Below are positions 7,735 to 15,178 of a DNA stretch of 44,030 nt, piece by piece (the stretch's first letter is position 1; the number at the start of each line of letters is the position of its first letter). The stretch comes from an uncultured Campylobacter sp. (GTDB lineage Bacteria; Actinomycetota; Actinomycetes; Mycobacteriales; Mycobacteriaceae). A model generated the notes under the pieces. That model saw only the letters and a list, made by a program, of their open reading frames with translations. It had not been told where the DNA came from and did not search any database. Position numbers and translations under genes: made by a program. The stretch spans positions 1 through 44,030 of the forward strand of contig CAMIME010000016.1 of the NCBI GenBank assembly GCA_946221035.1, in the 5' to 3' direction.

Positions 7735-8532
7735 CTACAGTGGCCGGCCCATCTCCGAGCGCGAAATCTCCACGGCTTTCGCGATGAGCTCGGCCACGGC
7801 GTCCTCGATGCGGGTGCGCGTCTCGTCGTTTTCGAGCAGGTCCTTGCGGATCTCCAGCATGACGGCGAGCACCTTGGTGTTCTTGTCGTAATCCACCGGC
7901 ACGTACGCCCCGGCGAAGGGGGTGTTGCGCTCGGTGTTGAAGCCCGCTGCGGTGAAGATGCGGTCGGTGGTGTCGGCCAGCAGTGCGGGGGTGTGTACGG
8001 AGTGGGTGCCGATGCACACGTCGGGCAGCAGCTTGCCCGGGTGGATCTGGTACTCGTCCGGCTGGTTGTTGTAGGAGTGCAGGTCCACGATCACGGCGGC
8101 GCCGCAGTCGCGGATGCGCTCGCCGACGAGCTTCGACACCGCGTCCGCGTACGGGAAGTAGTACTCGGCCTTCAAGTCCGAGAGGTTCATGTCAGAGGGG
8201 CGCAGCGGGTTGCCGTCGGCGAGCTTGGTGAAGATGGCGCCGCGGCCCGTCGCATCCATCGAGTCGCGCTCGTTGGAGAACCGCCCCGGGTCCGCCACCA
8301 GGCGCGACAGCTTGTTCACGATCATCCACGGCGCGCAGCCCGACTTCTCCGCGGCCGCGGCGGCGAGGGCGTCGGTGTAGTCGTCGGTGACGCGGTCGAG
8401 CTCCTCTGCGATCTGCTCGTCGGTGGCGATGAAGTCCGCGGCCACCTCCGCCGGGATCTCACGCGAGGCGTGCGGGACGTGCAAGAGGACGGGGCAGTCG
8501 TTGCTGCCTGCGGAGATGGTGAAGTTGGCCAT
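7735..8532 (-). CDS. N-formylglutamate amidohydrolase family protein
   Basis: This is a predicted zinc-dependent hydrolase of the N-formylglutamate amidohydrolase (HutG/FGase) family, 265 residues. Visible family features are CPVLLHVPHASREIP near the N-terminus, the NKLSRLVADPGRF block and VIVDLHSYN near the middle, where His and Asp/Glu residues normally bind metal. No hut genes are nearby, so a role in histidine breakdown is not supported and the true substrate is open. I choose ATG 8532 over GTG 8538 because a -10 box TATTGT lies exactly 6 nt upstream of the ATG, the leaderless layout seen in many genes here. Confidence 0.82.
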   Translation of the reverse strand: MANFTISAGSNDCPVLLHVPHASREIPAEVAADFIATDEQIAEELDRVTDDYTDALAAAAAEKSGCAPWMIVNKLSRLVADPGRFSNERDSMDATGRGAIFTKLADGNPLRPSDMNLSDLKAEYYFPYADAVSKLVGERIRDCGAAVIVDLHSYNNQPDEYQIHPGKLLPDVCIGTHSVHTPALLADTTDRIFTAAGFNTERNTPFAGAYVPVDYDKNTKVLAVMLEIRKDLLENDETRTRIEDAVAELIAKAVEISRSEMGRPL

Positions 8533-8538
8533 GGCCAC

Positions 8539-8544
8539 ACAATA
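8539..8544 (-). promoter_or_regulatory. -10 box of leaderless amidohydrolase gene
   Basis: On the minus strand TATTGT is followed by 6 nt and then ATG (8532). No ribosome site is visible. This box decides the start codon. Confidence 0.5.
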
Positions 8545-8550
8545 AGGCCA

Positions 8551-10305
8551 TCAGCGCTTCTTCGCTTGGCGACGGTACTCCCCGCCCACACGCGACACCG
8601 CCCCAGCCTCCTCAAAGGCGTCCAACCAGCCTTGCATGGGATAGGCGCCCCACTTGTCGTGGAAGCGGTTGGCGTTGGCCACGATGTCGTCGAGGTGCTC
8701 CCACGGCGGCTTCGACACCGGGTGCCACTGGTGGAACGCGTGCGCCCCGCCAACCCACACGAGCGAGATGCCGTGGCGCTCGAGCTGCCAAGCGAAATCC
8801 GTGTCCTCGCCGCCGTAGCCTTCGTAGCTGGTGTCGAAGCCGCCGAACGCCGCCTCGATCCCCTGCCACGTGTCGGCCGTGAGCGCGAACGACAGTGACC
8901 AGAACAGGTTGTAATCCTCGGCCTCGACCAGCTCGCCGTCGGCCGGGTTGGGCCGCGCGGGGTGCGGGCTGGGGCGGGTGACGCGCACCTCGCCCTCGCC
9001 CATGTACGTCACCGGGCCCGCCACCACCGCTTCCGGGCGCTGCGCCAGCGCCGAGACGTAGCGCGGCACCAGCGCATCGGAGGCGAGGCAGTCCGCGTCC
9101 AGGAAGATGAGCACCTGCGCGCCGCGCTCGATTGCGGTGCGCGCGCCCAGGTTGCGGGCGGCCGCGAGGTTGCGCTCGCCTTCGATGACGTGGCTTTTCG
9201 GCACCGCCTTGCGCAGCGCGTCGGCGTCGGCGAGGGCGACGGTGATGTGGTCCACGCCCATCGGCATGAGGTTGACTTGGCGGGTGAGGTGGGCGCGCCG
9301 GTTGCCGTCGGCAAGCGTAATGATGCACGTTGTCGGCGGCTCCGGCTCCCGCGCGACCGCCGCAATCGCCTCCGCCGCCCGGCGCGCCGAGCCGTCCGTC
9401 TGCCACCGCCGCCAGTCCTGCTCGCGGTGGCGCAGCAGCTCGGGCCACTCGTCGGGGCGCGGGAACACCTCGCGCACCTGCGCCAACCCGGCCTGCTCTA
9501 GCGTGCGCGCGGCGAGGACCTGCTCGGTGAAGGGGCGCGGCTGGGGCAAGACGATCGCGGGGGTGCCGGTGGCGGCGACATCCGCAATCGAGTTTTGCCC
9601 GCCGGCGATCACCGCCACGCCCGCGGACTGCAGAAGCTCGGTCGGGTCGTCGACGTGGGTGTCGCCGCCGAGGAAGGTGAAGCGGTACGAGGGGCAGGCG
9701 CGCTCCACGGCTTCCCAGTCCGCGGGTGACCAGGTGGAACCGCCCTTGCCCGCCATCACCAGCACGTGGTTGGGGTCGCGCTCCACGCCGTCGCGCGGCG
9801 TAAGCCTGGAGATCCCGCCGACGCAGTGGAGCCGATCCGCGTGCGCGCGCAGGTGCTCCGGCACCTCCACCCAGTCCGGCCACGCGGCGACGATGGCGTC
9901 TGCCTGCTGGTAGGCGAGCTGGTGCGGGGCGTCGCCGCGGTAGCCGGGCATGGCGTGCACGATCAGCGGCACGCCCATGGTGCGCACGAACACCGCGACC
10001 TCGTTGGACACGTCCACATAAAACGCCGCCGGGTTGTGCTCGGCCACCCACGCGGCGATCGCCGCGAAGCGCGACTGCAGGCCGGGCACCCCATACGGGG
10101 CGTAGTGGAGGGTGCCGCCGGCGGTCATGGCGCGGCCGGAGGAGGCGCCGCCGCCGTCGTCGGGAAGCGCCACATCGGCGCCCTCTGCCGTGGACAAAAT
10201 CACCGCGTCGAAGCCCATCGTCCGAAGCTCGCGCTGGATGGCGCGGCAGCGGTGCATGTGGCCCGAGCCGTGGTGGTGAGCGTAGATGCCGATCACGCGC
10301 GTCAC
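8551..10305 (-). CDS. Two-domain glycosyltransferase (GT-B MurG-like plus GT-A GT2-like)
   Basis: This 584-residue enzyme joins two glycosyltransferase folds. Residues 1-320 look GT-B/MurG-like: IGIYAHHHGSGHMHR at 5-19 is the N-terminal glycine-rich acceptor loop, and GGQNSIADVAATGTPAIVLP at 235-254 is the nucleotide-sugar site. Residues 326-550 are a GT2-type domain with FLDADC (DxD) at 401-406 and a galactosyltransferase-type GGFDTSYEGYGGEDTDFAWQL segment from 488. There is no signal or membrane segment, so it is cytosolic. The GTG start overlaps the stop of the upstream gene (GTGA) and the frame's longer extension lies inside that gene. It is the last gene of the three-gene minus-strand arm of the glycan cluster. 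The acceptor is unknown. Confidence 0.8.
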   Translation of the reverse strand: MTRVIGIYAHHHGSGHMHRCRAIQRELRTMGFDAVILSTAEGADVALPDDGGGASSGRAMTAGGTLHYAPYGVPGLQSRFAAIAAWVAEHNPAAFYVDVSNEVAVFVRTMGVPLIVHAMPGYRGDAPHQLAYQQADAIVAAWPDWVEVPEHLRAHADRLHCVGGISRLTPRDGVERDPNHVLVMAGKGGSTWSPADWEAVERACPSYRFTFLGGDTHVDDPTELLQSAGVAVIAGGQNSIADVAATGTPAIVLPQPRPFTEQVLAARTLEQAGLAQVREVFPRPDEWPELLRHREQDWRRWQTDGSARRAAEAIAAVAREPEPPTTCIITLADGNRRAHLTRQVNLMPMGVDHITVALADADALRKAVPKSHVIEGERNLAAARNLGARTAIERGAQVLIFLDADCLASDALVPRYVSALAQRPEAVVAGPVTYMGEGEVRVTRPSPHPARPNPADGELVEAEDYNLFWSLSFALTADTWQGIEAAFGGFDTSYEGYGGEDTDFAWQLERHGISLVWVGGAHAFHQWHPVSKPPWEHLDDIVANANRFHDKWGAYPMQGWLDAFEEAGAVSRVGGEYRRQAKKR

Positions 10306-11432
10306 TCGCACACCGCCCTCATGCTCCGGTGCTGCGCCGCCACCTGCCGGAACACGCCGGTGTAGCGCCGCGCCGTCTCCACCAGCGAGTGGTTGCGCAC
10401 CACCCACTCGCGCACCTGCGCCCGATCGATGGACCGCGCCGCGACGATCGCCTCCGCGAGCGCGGCGACGTCGTCGGCGGGGGCGAGGGCCGAAGGTGCG
10501 TCGACAAGCAACTCGCCCATGCCGCCGCGGTTGAAGCCGGCGACGGGCGTGCCGCACGCCATGGCCTCGAAGGCGACGAGGCCGAAGGGTTCCTCCCAAC
10601 GCGGCGTGACCACCGCGACGGCGCAGTGTGCCACGAGTTTGCGCAGCTCAGCGTGGGAAAGCTCGCCGAGCCACTGCACGTCCTCGCCCTCAAGCCGCGG
10701 CTCGATCTCGGTGCGGAAGTAGCGCTGGTCGCCGTTTCGCCCCGCGAGCACCAGCGGCAAGCCGGCGGCGCGCGCGGCGTCGATGGCCAGGTGCGGGCCC
10801 TTCTCCGGCACGATGCGGCCGAACCACACCGCCGTGTCCCCGCCGGGGCCCGCCACCCAGCGGCCAACGTCGACGCCGTTAGGGATGATCACCGGCTCCG
10901 TGGGCAGACGCCAATCGTTCGCCGTCGTGCGGCTCACCGCGGCAAAGCGCCCCGCCGCGCGCCCTGCGGCCGTGATCGCCTCCTGCATCTCCGGCACCAC
11001 GGGGCAGTGCAGGGTGGTCAGCATCGGCAGCGGCTCCGGCGAGTGCGCCCCAGGGAAGATCATGGGGTTCAGGCAATTGTTGTGCACCACGTCGTAGCCC
11101 TCGCGCACGAGGTGACGGCGCAGCGCGGCAAACGCGGCGTCCTCGCGCTCCTTGCCGCCTTCGGGGTAGGTGGTGTCGGTCGCGGCCTCCGCATCCGAGC
11201 CCCAGTCCACCCCGGGCAGCTCGAAGGTTTTCACGTTGCCGTCGGAGCCTTCGGCGGCGTAGAAGTCGACTTCGTGGCCGAGCTCGCGCAGCGCGGCAAC
11301 CATCGTGTGGCAAAACGCCTCGAGCCCGCCGGCGTACGGCTCGCGCACGGGGTAGCGCGCCGGGCCGATGAGGGCGATGCGCAGGTTGTGCCCGCGGCCG
11401 ATCCGGGTCGCTGGGCGCGCCGCTACTGTCAC
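10302..11432 (-). CDS. Family 4-type glycosyltransferase
   Basis: This is a retaining GT4-type (GT-B) glycosyltransferase, 376 residues. The N-terminal domain has the typical PYAGGLEAFCHTMVAALRELGHEV segment; the C-terminal domain has PEKGPHLAIDAARAAGLPLVLAG and the EX7E region EEPFGLVAFEAMACGTPVAGF that binds the nucleotide sugar. The GTG start is embedded in GTGA with the stop of the preceding gene, and its own stop overlaps the next start the same way, so all three minus-strand genes are translationally coupled. The first ~15 residues before LRIALIGPARYP are unconserved-looking. Donor and acceptor cannot be read from sequence. Confidence 0.87.
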   Translation of the reverse strand: MTVAARPATRIGRGHNLRIALIGPARYPVREPYAGGLEAFCHTMVAALRELGHEVDFYAAEGSDGNVKTFELPGVDWGSDAEAATDTTYPEGGKEREDAAFAALRRHLVREGYDVVHNNCLNPMIFPGAHSPEPLPMLTTLHCPVVPEMQEAITAAGRAAGRFAAVSRTTANDWRLPTEPVIIPNGVDVGRWVAGPGGDTAVWFGRIVPEKGPHLAIDAARAAGLPLVLAGRNGDQRYFRTEIEPRLEGEDVQWLGELSHAELRKLVAHCAVAVVTPRWEEPFGLVAFEAMACGTPVAGFNRGGMGELLVDAPSALAPADDVAALAEAIVAARSIDRAQVREWVVRNHSLVETARRYTGVFRQVAAQHRSMRAVCE

Positions 11433-12367
11433 CTGGCCACCTTTCTATATATCTCCTCGTGGGCGCGTCGCACCTGTTCGAGCTGCTCCGCGCGGTCGCC
11501 CGCGTACGGCACGCTCCCCGCGATCGCGGCGGCCGCTCGCCCCGCTGCTCCGCCGTCGCCCGCGGGGTAGACCCGCACCGCGTCGGCGCGGTCGGCTTGG
11601 CCCGCGTAGCAGCCGATGTCGGGCACAGCCACCGGCGTGCCGTGGTCGCGGCACATTTCCAGCCAGCCCGAATGCGTCCCCCGAGTGTACGGCAGGATGC
11701 ACGCCGCAGCCCGCGCGACCGCCGCGTGCAACTCAGCGTCGCTCATCGGGGCGTGGACACGCACATTGCTTAGCGACGACTCCGCGAGCACCCCCCGAAT
11801 CTCCTCCGTCGCCTCCACCTCGTGGACGTAGACGTCGAGCGGCACCTCGCGGGCGGCGTCGATGTAGAACTGCGGGTCGTCCACCACGTTGCTGCGCAGC
11901 GACTTGAGAAACACCGCGGCGCGATTCGTGCGCTGCTCCTGTGCGGGTGTATCAGTCACCCGCGGGTGTGGGATCACCGTGGCCTCCGCGCCGTAGTCCC
12001 TAGCGATTGCGTCCGCGGCGCACGTGGTGAGGGTGATGGTGGCCGCGGAGCCGTCGATAAGCAACTGCAGCCTCTCGTGGTGCGGCCTTTGGTCGGTGAG
12101 GTGCGGGTTGTCCAGGTCGTGGACGGTGAGCACGAGCGGCACCGGCAGCGCGCGCACGAACTCGGCGATCTGCGCGGGCGTGCGGTGCTCGAAGCCGAAA
12201 TGGAGGTGCACCAGGTCTACGTCGCGGGGTGTGGACCACCACTCGGCCTCAAGCGCGGGGTGCGGCCACCAGTTGCCGTCGATGTCCGGGTCCGGGAGGT
12301 ACTCGGCGCACGCTGGGCGGATAGCCTGCGGGTACGGGTGCTGCGCCGGGATTGAGAGGACCTTCAC
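11429..12367 (-). CDS. Glycosyltransferase-like protein
   Basis: This is a 312-residue protein with a GT-B-like plan. The N-terminus VKVLSIPAQHPYPQAIRP is followed by DVDLVHLHFGFEHRTPAQIAEF and VLTVHDLDNPHLTDQRPHHERL, typical of the first Rossmann half of GT4 enzymes, and then ATVIPHPRVTD. The C-terminal half has ACILPYTRGTHSGWLEMCRDHGTPVAVPDIGCYAGQ, where the usual donor-binding Glu is in WLEMCRDHG. I start it at GTG 12367 because a -10 box lies 6 nt before, and because VKVLSIP is a natural first strand; the frame is open further upstream but would overlap the divergent gene. It is the first gene of the minus arm. Confidence 0.75.
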   Translation of the reverse strand: MKVLSIPAQHPYPQAIRPACAEYLPDPDIDGNWWPHPALEAEWWSTPRDVDLVHLHFGFEHRTPAQIAEFVRALPVPLVLTVHDLDNPHLTDQRPHHERLQLLIDGSAATITLTTCAADAIARDYGAEATVIPHPRVTDTPAQEQRTNRAAVFLKSLRSNVVDDPQFYIDAAREVPLDVYVHEVEATEEIRGVLAESSLSNVRVHAPMSDAELHAAVARAAACILPYTRGTHSGWLEMCRDHGTPVAVPDIGCYAGQADRADAVRVYPAGDGGAAGRAAAAIAGSVPYAGDRAEQLEQVRRAHEEIYRKVAR

Positions 12368-12372
12368 TCGTC

Positions 12373-12379
12373 TAATATA
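12373..12379. promoter_or_regulatory. Symmetric bidirectional leaderless promoter
   Basis: On the plus strand TAATAT (12373-12378) is followed by 6 nt and GTG 12385. On the minus strand TATATT (12379-12374) is followed by 6 nt and GTG 12367. The two -10 hexamers share five base pairs and the whole intergenic region is 17 bp, so neither gene has room for a ribosome site or an independent promoter. Confidence 0.6.
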
Positions 12380-12384
12380 AACCT

Positions 12385-13233
12385 GTGCGCATGCCAACAT
12401 TGACGGTGGTGGGAAACTGCCAGGCCGAGTCCACCCGCAAGCTGCTCATGTCCACCGGCGAATTCGCCGGCGAGCGGATCACGCCCGTCCACGAGCTCGA
12501 GGCGGACGACATGGGCTGGTTCACCGAGCTGATCCGCTCCACCGACGTGCTGGTCACCCAGCCCATCCGCGACGACTACCGCGGCCTGCCCGTGGGCACC
12601 CGCCAGCTGCGCGAGCTGCTGCCGCGCGGCGCGCGCCACGTCGCCGTGCCGGTCCTGCGTTTCGACGGCCTCATGCCCTACCACGCCATCATCCGCGACC
12701 CCGCCGACCCGTCCCTGAACCCGCCCGTGGTACCCTACCACGACCTGCGTCTTCTCTGCTCCGCGGCGCTCGGCCGCCAGGCCAGCGCCGCCCCCTCGCC
12801 CGATGCTTTTCGACGAGCCGCCGCCCTGTCCGTCGCCCACATGCGCACCCGCGAACAGGCCTACGGCGCCGTCACGGTGTCGGACTACCTGGAGACGAAC
12901 CCGGTGTGGCACACCATCAACCACCCCGACAACGCCACCTTGGCGTTCATGGCATCGCGCGTGCTTGAGGCCCTGGGGGTGCCGGGTGAGCCGGTGGCGC
13001 CAGACTACGAGATGTTGGGCGGGCTGGACGCGCCCGTCGATACGCAGGCAGCGGAAGCGCTGGGGGTGTCGGTCGAGGGCCGCGACGAGTGGCGCGACCG
13101 CTCGCTCGGGGTGATCGACTCGGAGATGATTGCGCAGGCGCAGCTGGAGTTCTACCGCGAGCGCCCCGCGCTTGTGGAACACGGGCTGAAACGCCACGCC
13201 GAGCGCATTGCCAACCTAGGGTTGCTCGGGTGA
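12385..13233 (+). CDS. WcbI-family polysaccharide biosynthesis protein (putative acetyltransferase)
   Basis: This is a 282-residue protein that resembles WcbI, a CoA-binding protein from capsule loci proposed to act as a polysaccharide acetyltransferase. The N-terminal TLTVVGNCQAESTRKLL carries the family's GNCQ motif (Asn-Cys-Gln at the first turn after strand 1). Downstream VLVTQPIRDDYRGLP, VPVLRFDGLMPYH and NPVWHTINHPDNATLAFMASRVLEALG fit the family pattern. GTG 12385 is 6 nt from the -10 box; ATG 12391 is an alternative start two codons later. It opens the plus-strand arm of the glycan cluster, so it may modify the same glycan made by the flanking glycosyltransferases. That link is inference. 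Confidence 0.75.
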   Translation: MRMPTLTVVGNCQAESTRKLLMSTGEFAGERITPVHELEADDMGWFTELIRSTDVLVTQPIRDDYRGLPVGTRQLRELLPRGARHVAVPVLRFDGLMPYHAIIRDPADPSLNPPVVPYHDLRLLCSAALGRQASAAPSPDAFRRAAALSVAHMRTREQAYGAVTVSDYLETNPVWHTINHPDNATLAFMASRVLEALGVPGEPVAPDYEMLGGLDAPVDTQAAEALGVSVEGRDEWRDRSLGVIDSEMIAQAQLEFYRERPALVEHGLKRHAERIANLGLLG

Positions 13234-14099
13234 AGCATCTAATCGTTGGCCCCGACGGCCACGGCGTGACCGAGTACGCCCTGGGCCTCGCGCACGAATG
13301 CGGCGCGGAGGTGATCCGGGAGGCCGAATTCGGCGCGCGCGAACTGCCGCACGAGCCGATCCACGTGACATTTACCGACCACCTCTTCGGCGACGCCGCC
13401 GAGCCCCTGCTCGAGCGCCTTGGAACTCGCCCGTTCTCGGTCTCCCTGCACGACATCCCGCAGCCCGAGGAGGGAGCGCAGCGCTACGCCCGGCGCGCCG
13501 AGATCTACCGGCGCGTGGCGGATGCCGCCGCGCTGGCGGTGGTGAACTCGCGGCACGAGGCGTCGTTTTTCAGCCCCGCGCCCACGGTGATCCGCTTGCC
13601 GATCCCGGTGATCGACTCCCCCTTCGACCCGGAGCCGGGCACCGTCGGTGTGCTGGGCTTCATCTACCCAGGTAAGGGGTATGAGGAACTCATTGCGGCC
13701 CTCGGCGGCTACAGGCTGCGTTTTCTGGGCCGCCCGTCGGCGGGCCACGAGGAATGGGCAGCCGAGCTGGGCGCCGAGATCACGGGCTGGCTCACCGACG
13801 AGGAGATGGCCCGCGAGATGGGCACCGTCGCCGTCCCGGTGTGCGCGCACCGACACTTCTCCGCCTCCGGATCGCTGATGACGTGGCTGGGTGCGGGGCG
13901 AAACGTACTGGTGCGCGACTCGGACTACACCCGCGAGATCGACGCGTGGCTGCCGGGGCGCATCACCCTCGTCGGTGGCGGCCAGTGGCGCGAGGCGGTC
14001 GAGGCTTTCACCCCGCGCGTGATGGAGCCGCCGCGCTACGGGTGGGCGGAAGTCGCAACACAATGGGAGGACGCATGGGTTTCAGCTGGCCTCAAGTAA
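13230..14099 (+). CDS. Glycosyltransferase-like protein of the glycan cluster
   Basis: This is a 289-residue protein that looks like a divergent GT4-type glycosyltransferase. It starts VKHLIVGPDGHGVTEYALGLAHECGAEVI and has VVNSRHEASFF and IPVIDSPFDP near the domain junction. GTVGVLGFIYPGKGYEELIAALGGYRLRFLG matches the second Rossmann fold, and SGSLMTWLGAGRNVLVRDSDYTREI replaces the usual donor-binding segment without a clear EX7E pair. That missing pair makes catalytic function uncertain. GTG overlaps the wcbI-like stop as GTGA, and the 3' end overlaps the next gene by 25 bp. The frame is open upstream inside the wcbI-like gene, but the overlap start is preferred. Confidence 0.7.
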   Translation: MKHLIVGPDGHGVTEYALGLAHECGAEVIREAEFGARELPHEPIHVTFTDHLFGDAAEPLLERLGTRPFSVSLHDIPQPEEGAQRYARRAEIYRRVADAAALAVVNSRHEASFFSPAPTVIRLPIPVIDSPFDPEPGTVGVLGFIYPGKGYEELIAALGGYRLRFLGRPSAGHEEWAAELGAEITGWLTDEEMAREMGTVAVPVCAHRHFSASGSLMTWLGAGRNVLVRDSDYTREIDAWLPGRITLVGGGQWREAVEAFTPRVMEPPRYGWAEVATQWEDAWVSAGLK

Positions 14100-15178
14100 G
14101 CGTGGTCATCCCCCACTACAACGACCCTGACTCGCTCGCGCGGGTCGTGGCGGCGGTGCGGGCGCAGGACTACGTCGGCGAGGTGGAGATCATCATCGCC
14201 GACGACGGCTCGGAGGTCACCCCCGTGGTGGAGGGCGCAACCGTGGTTACCCAAGACGACCTCGGTTTTCGCGCCGCCGCGGCCCGCAACTTGGGCGCGG
14301 GCGCCGCAACCGGCGAGGTGCTCGCCTTCCTCGACGCGGACACGGTCCCCGAGCCGGGCTACCTCTCGGCGGTGGTGCCGCACATCGTGGGCGACGCGCG
14401 CGCGGTGGTCGTCGGCGCGCGGCTCACCGGCCCGGAGCGCGAGGAACCGCAGTGGCTTCGCGACGCCTGGGCCGCCACCACCAACCTCCGCGACGCCGAC
14501 CACACCGCCTGGCGCTACATCATCTCCGCGGTGCTCACCTGCTCGCGCGAGTTCTTCGACCAAGTCGGCGGTTTCGACGCCACCTTCGTCGGCTACGGCG
14601 GCGAGGACTGGGAGTTCGGCTTCCGCGCCTGGAACGCGGGCGCCACCTTCGTCCACGAGCCGGCCGCGGTCGCCGTCCACGACGAACCCGACTTCGGCGC
14701 CCGCCACGACCCCGCCGAGGCCGTGCGCATCAAAAACGCCGAATCGCGCGCCTTGGCCAGGCGCATCACCCACCCGCTGGCGCGCCCCGCGCACGTCATC
14801 TTCGCCACGTTCGACATCGAAGTGACCATCCCCGCATTCGACGAGGAAGGCGTCACCGAGTTCCTCATCGCCGAGTGGCTCAAGGTCGGCGCCTGCGTAC
14901 GCGTCCACGAGGTGCCACCGCTTTTCGACGACGACCCGCGCGTACGCACCGACGACACACCCGCCCGGGTGAAGGTCGCGGTGGGGGCTGGGTGGGCGCC
15001 GGAGAACGTCGATAAGCTGCTTGCTTTCGAATACGCGCTGTGCCCTGATGGGACGATGGTGCGCACCGCGCGGGCGGCCGCGCTCGGACTGGAGCCGGTT
15101 GCGGCGCGGCCGGAGGAGCTGGGGCTCACTCCGGTCACGGGGCCGCTGCAGCTCGAGCGCTACTTCGCGGGCTGGTAG
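14075..15178 (+). CDS. Family 2 glycosyltransferase with galactosyltransferase-type C-terminal region
   Basis: This is a 367-residue inverting GT-A enzyme. VSVVIPHYNDPDSLARVV at the N-terminus and IIIADDGSEVTPV are the classic GT2 nucleotide-binding strands; FLDADTVPEPGY carries the DxD metal motif. GGFDATFVGYGGEDWEFGFRAWNAG is the galactosyltransferase-like (PF02709-type) acceptor region, also seen in the second half of the two-domain enzyme at 8551-10305. ATG 14075 has GGGAGG just upstream, which decides the start over ATG 14063. About 100 C-terminal residues (from FATFDIEVTIPAFDEEG) are an additional domain I do not recognise. It ends the plus arm and its stop abuts the stop of the convergent ATPase gene. 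Confidence 0.85.
   Translation: MGFSWPQVSVVIPHYNDPDSLARVVAAVRAQDYVGEVEIIIADDGSEVTPVVEGATVVTQDDLGFRAAAARNLGAGAATGEVLAFLDADTVPEPGYLSAVVPHIVGDARAVVVGARLTGPEREEPQWLRDAWAATTNLRDADHTAWRYIISAVLTCSREFFDQVGGFDATFVGYGGEDWEFGFRAWNAGATFVHEPAAVAVHDEPDFGARHDPAEAVRIKNAESRALARRITHPLARPAHVIFATFDIEVTIPAFDEEGVTEFLIAEWLKVGACVRVHEVPPLFDDDPRVRTDDTPARVKVAVGAGWAPENVDKLLAFEYALCPDGTMVRTARAAALGLEPVAARPEELGLTPVTGPLQLERYFAGW

Noticed and set aside
7735..8532. Histidine utilisation (hut) locus
   Set aside because: Only the amidohydrolase-family gene is present; no hutH, hutU or hutI neighbours.
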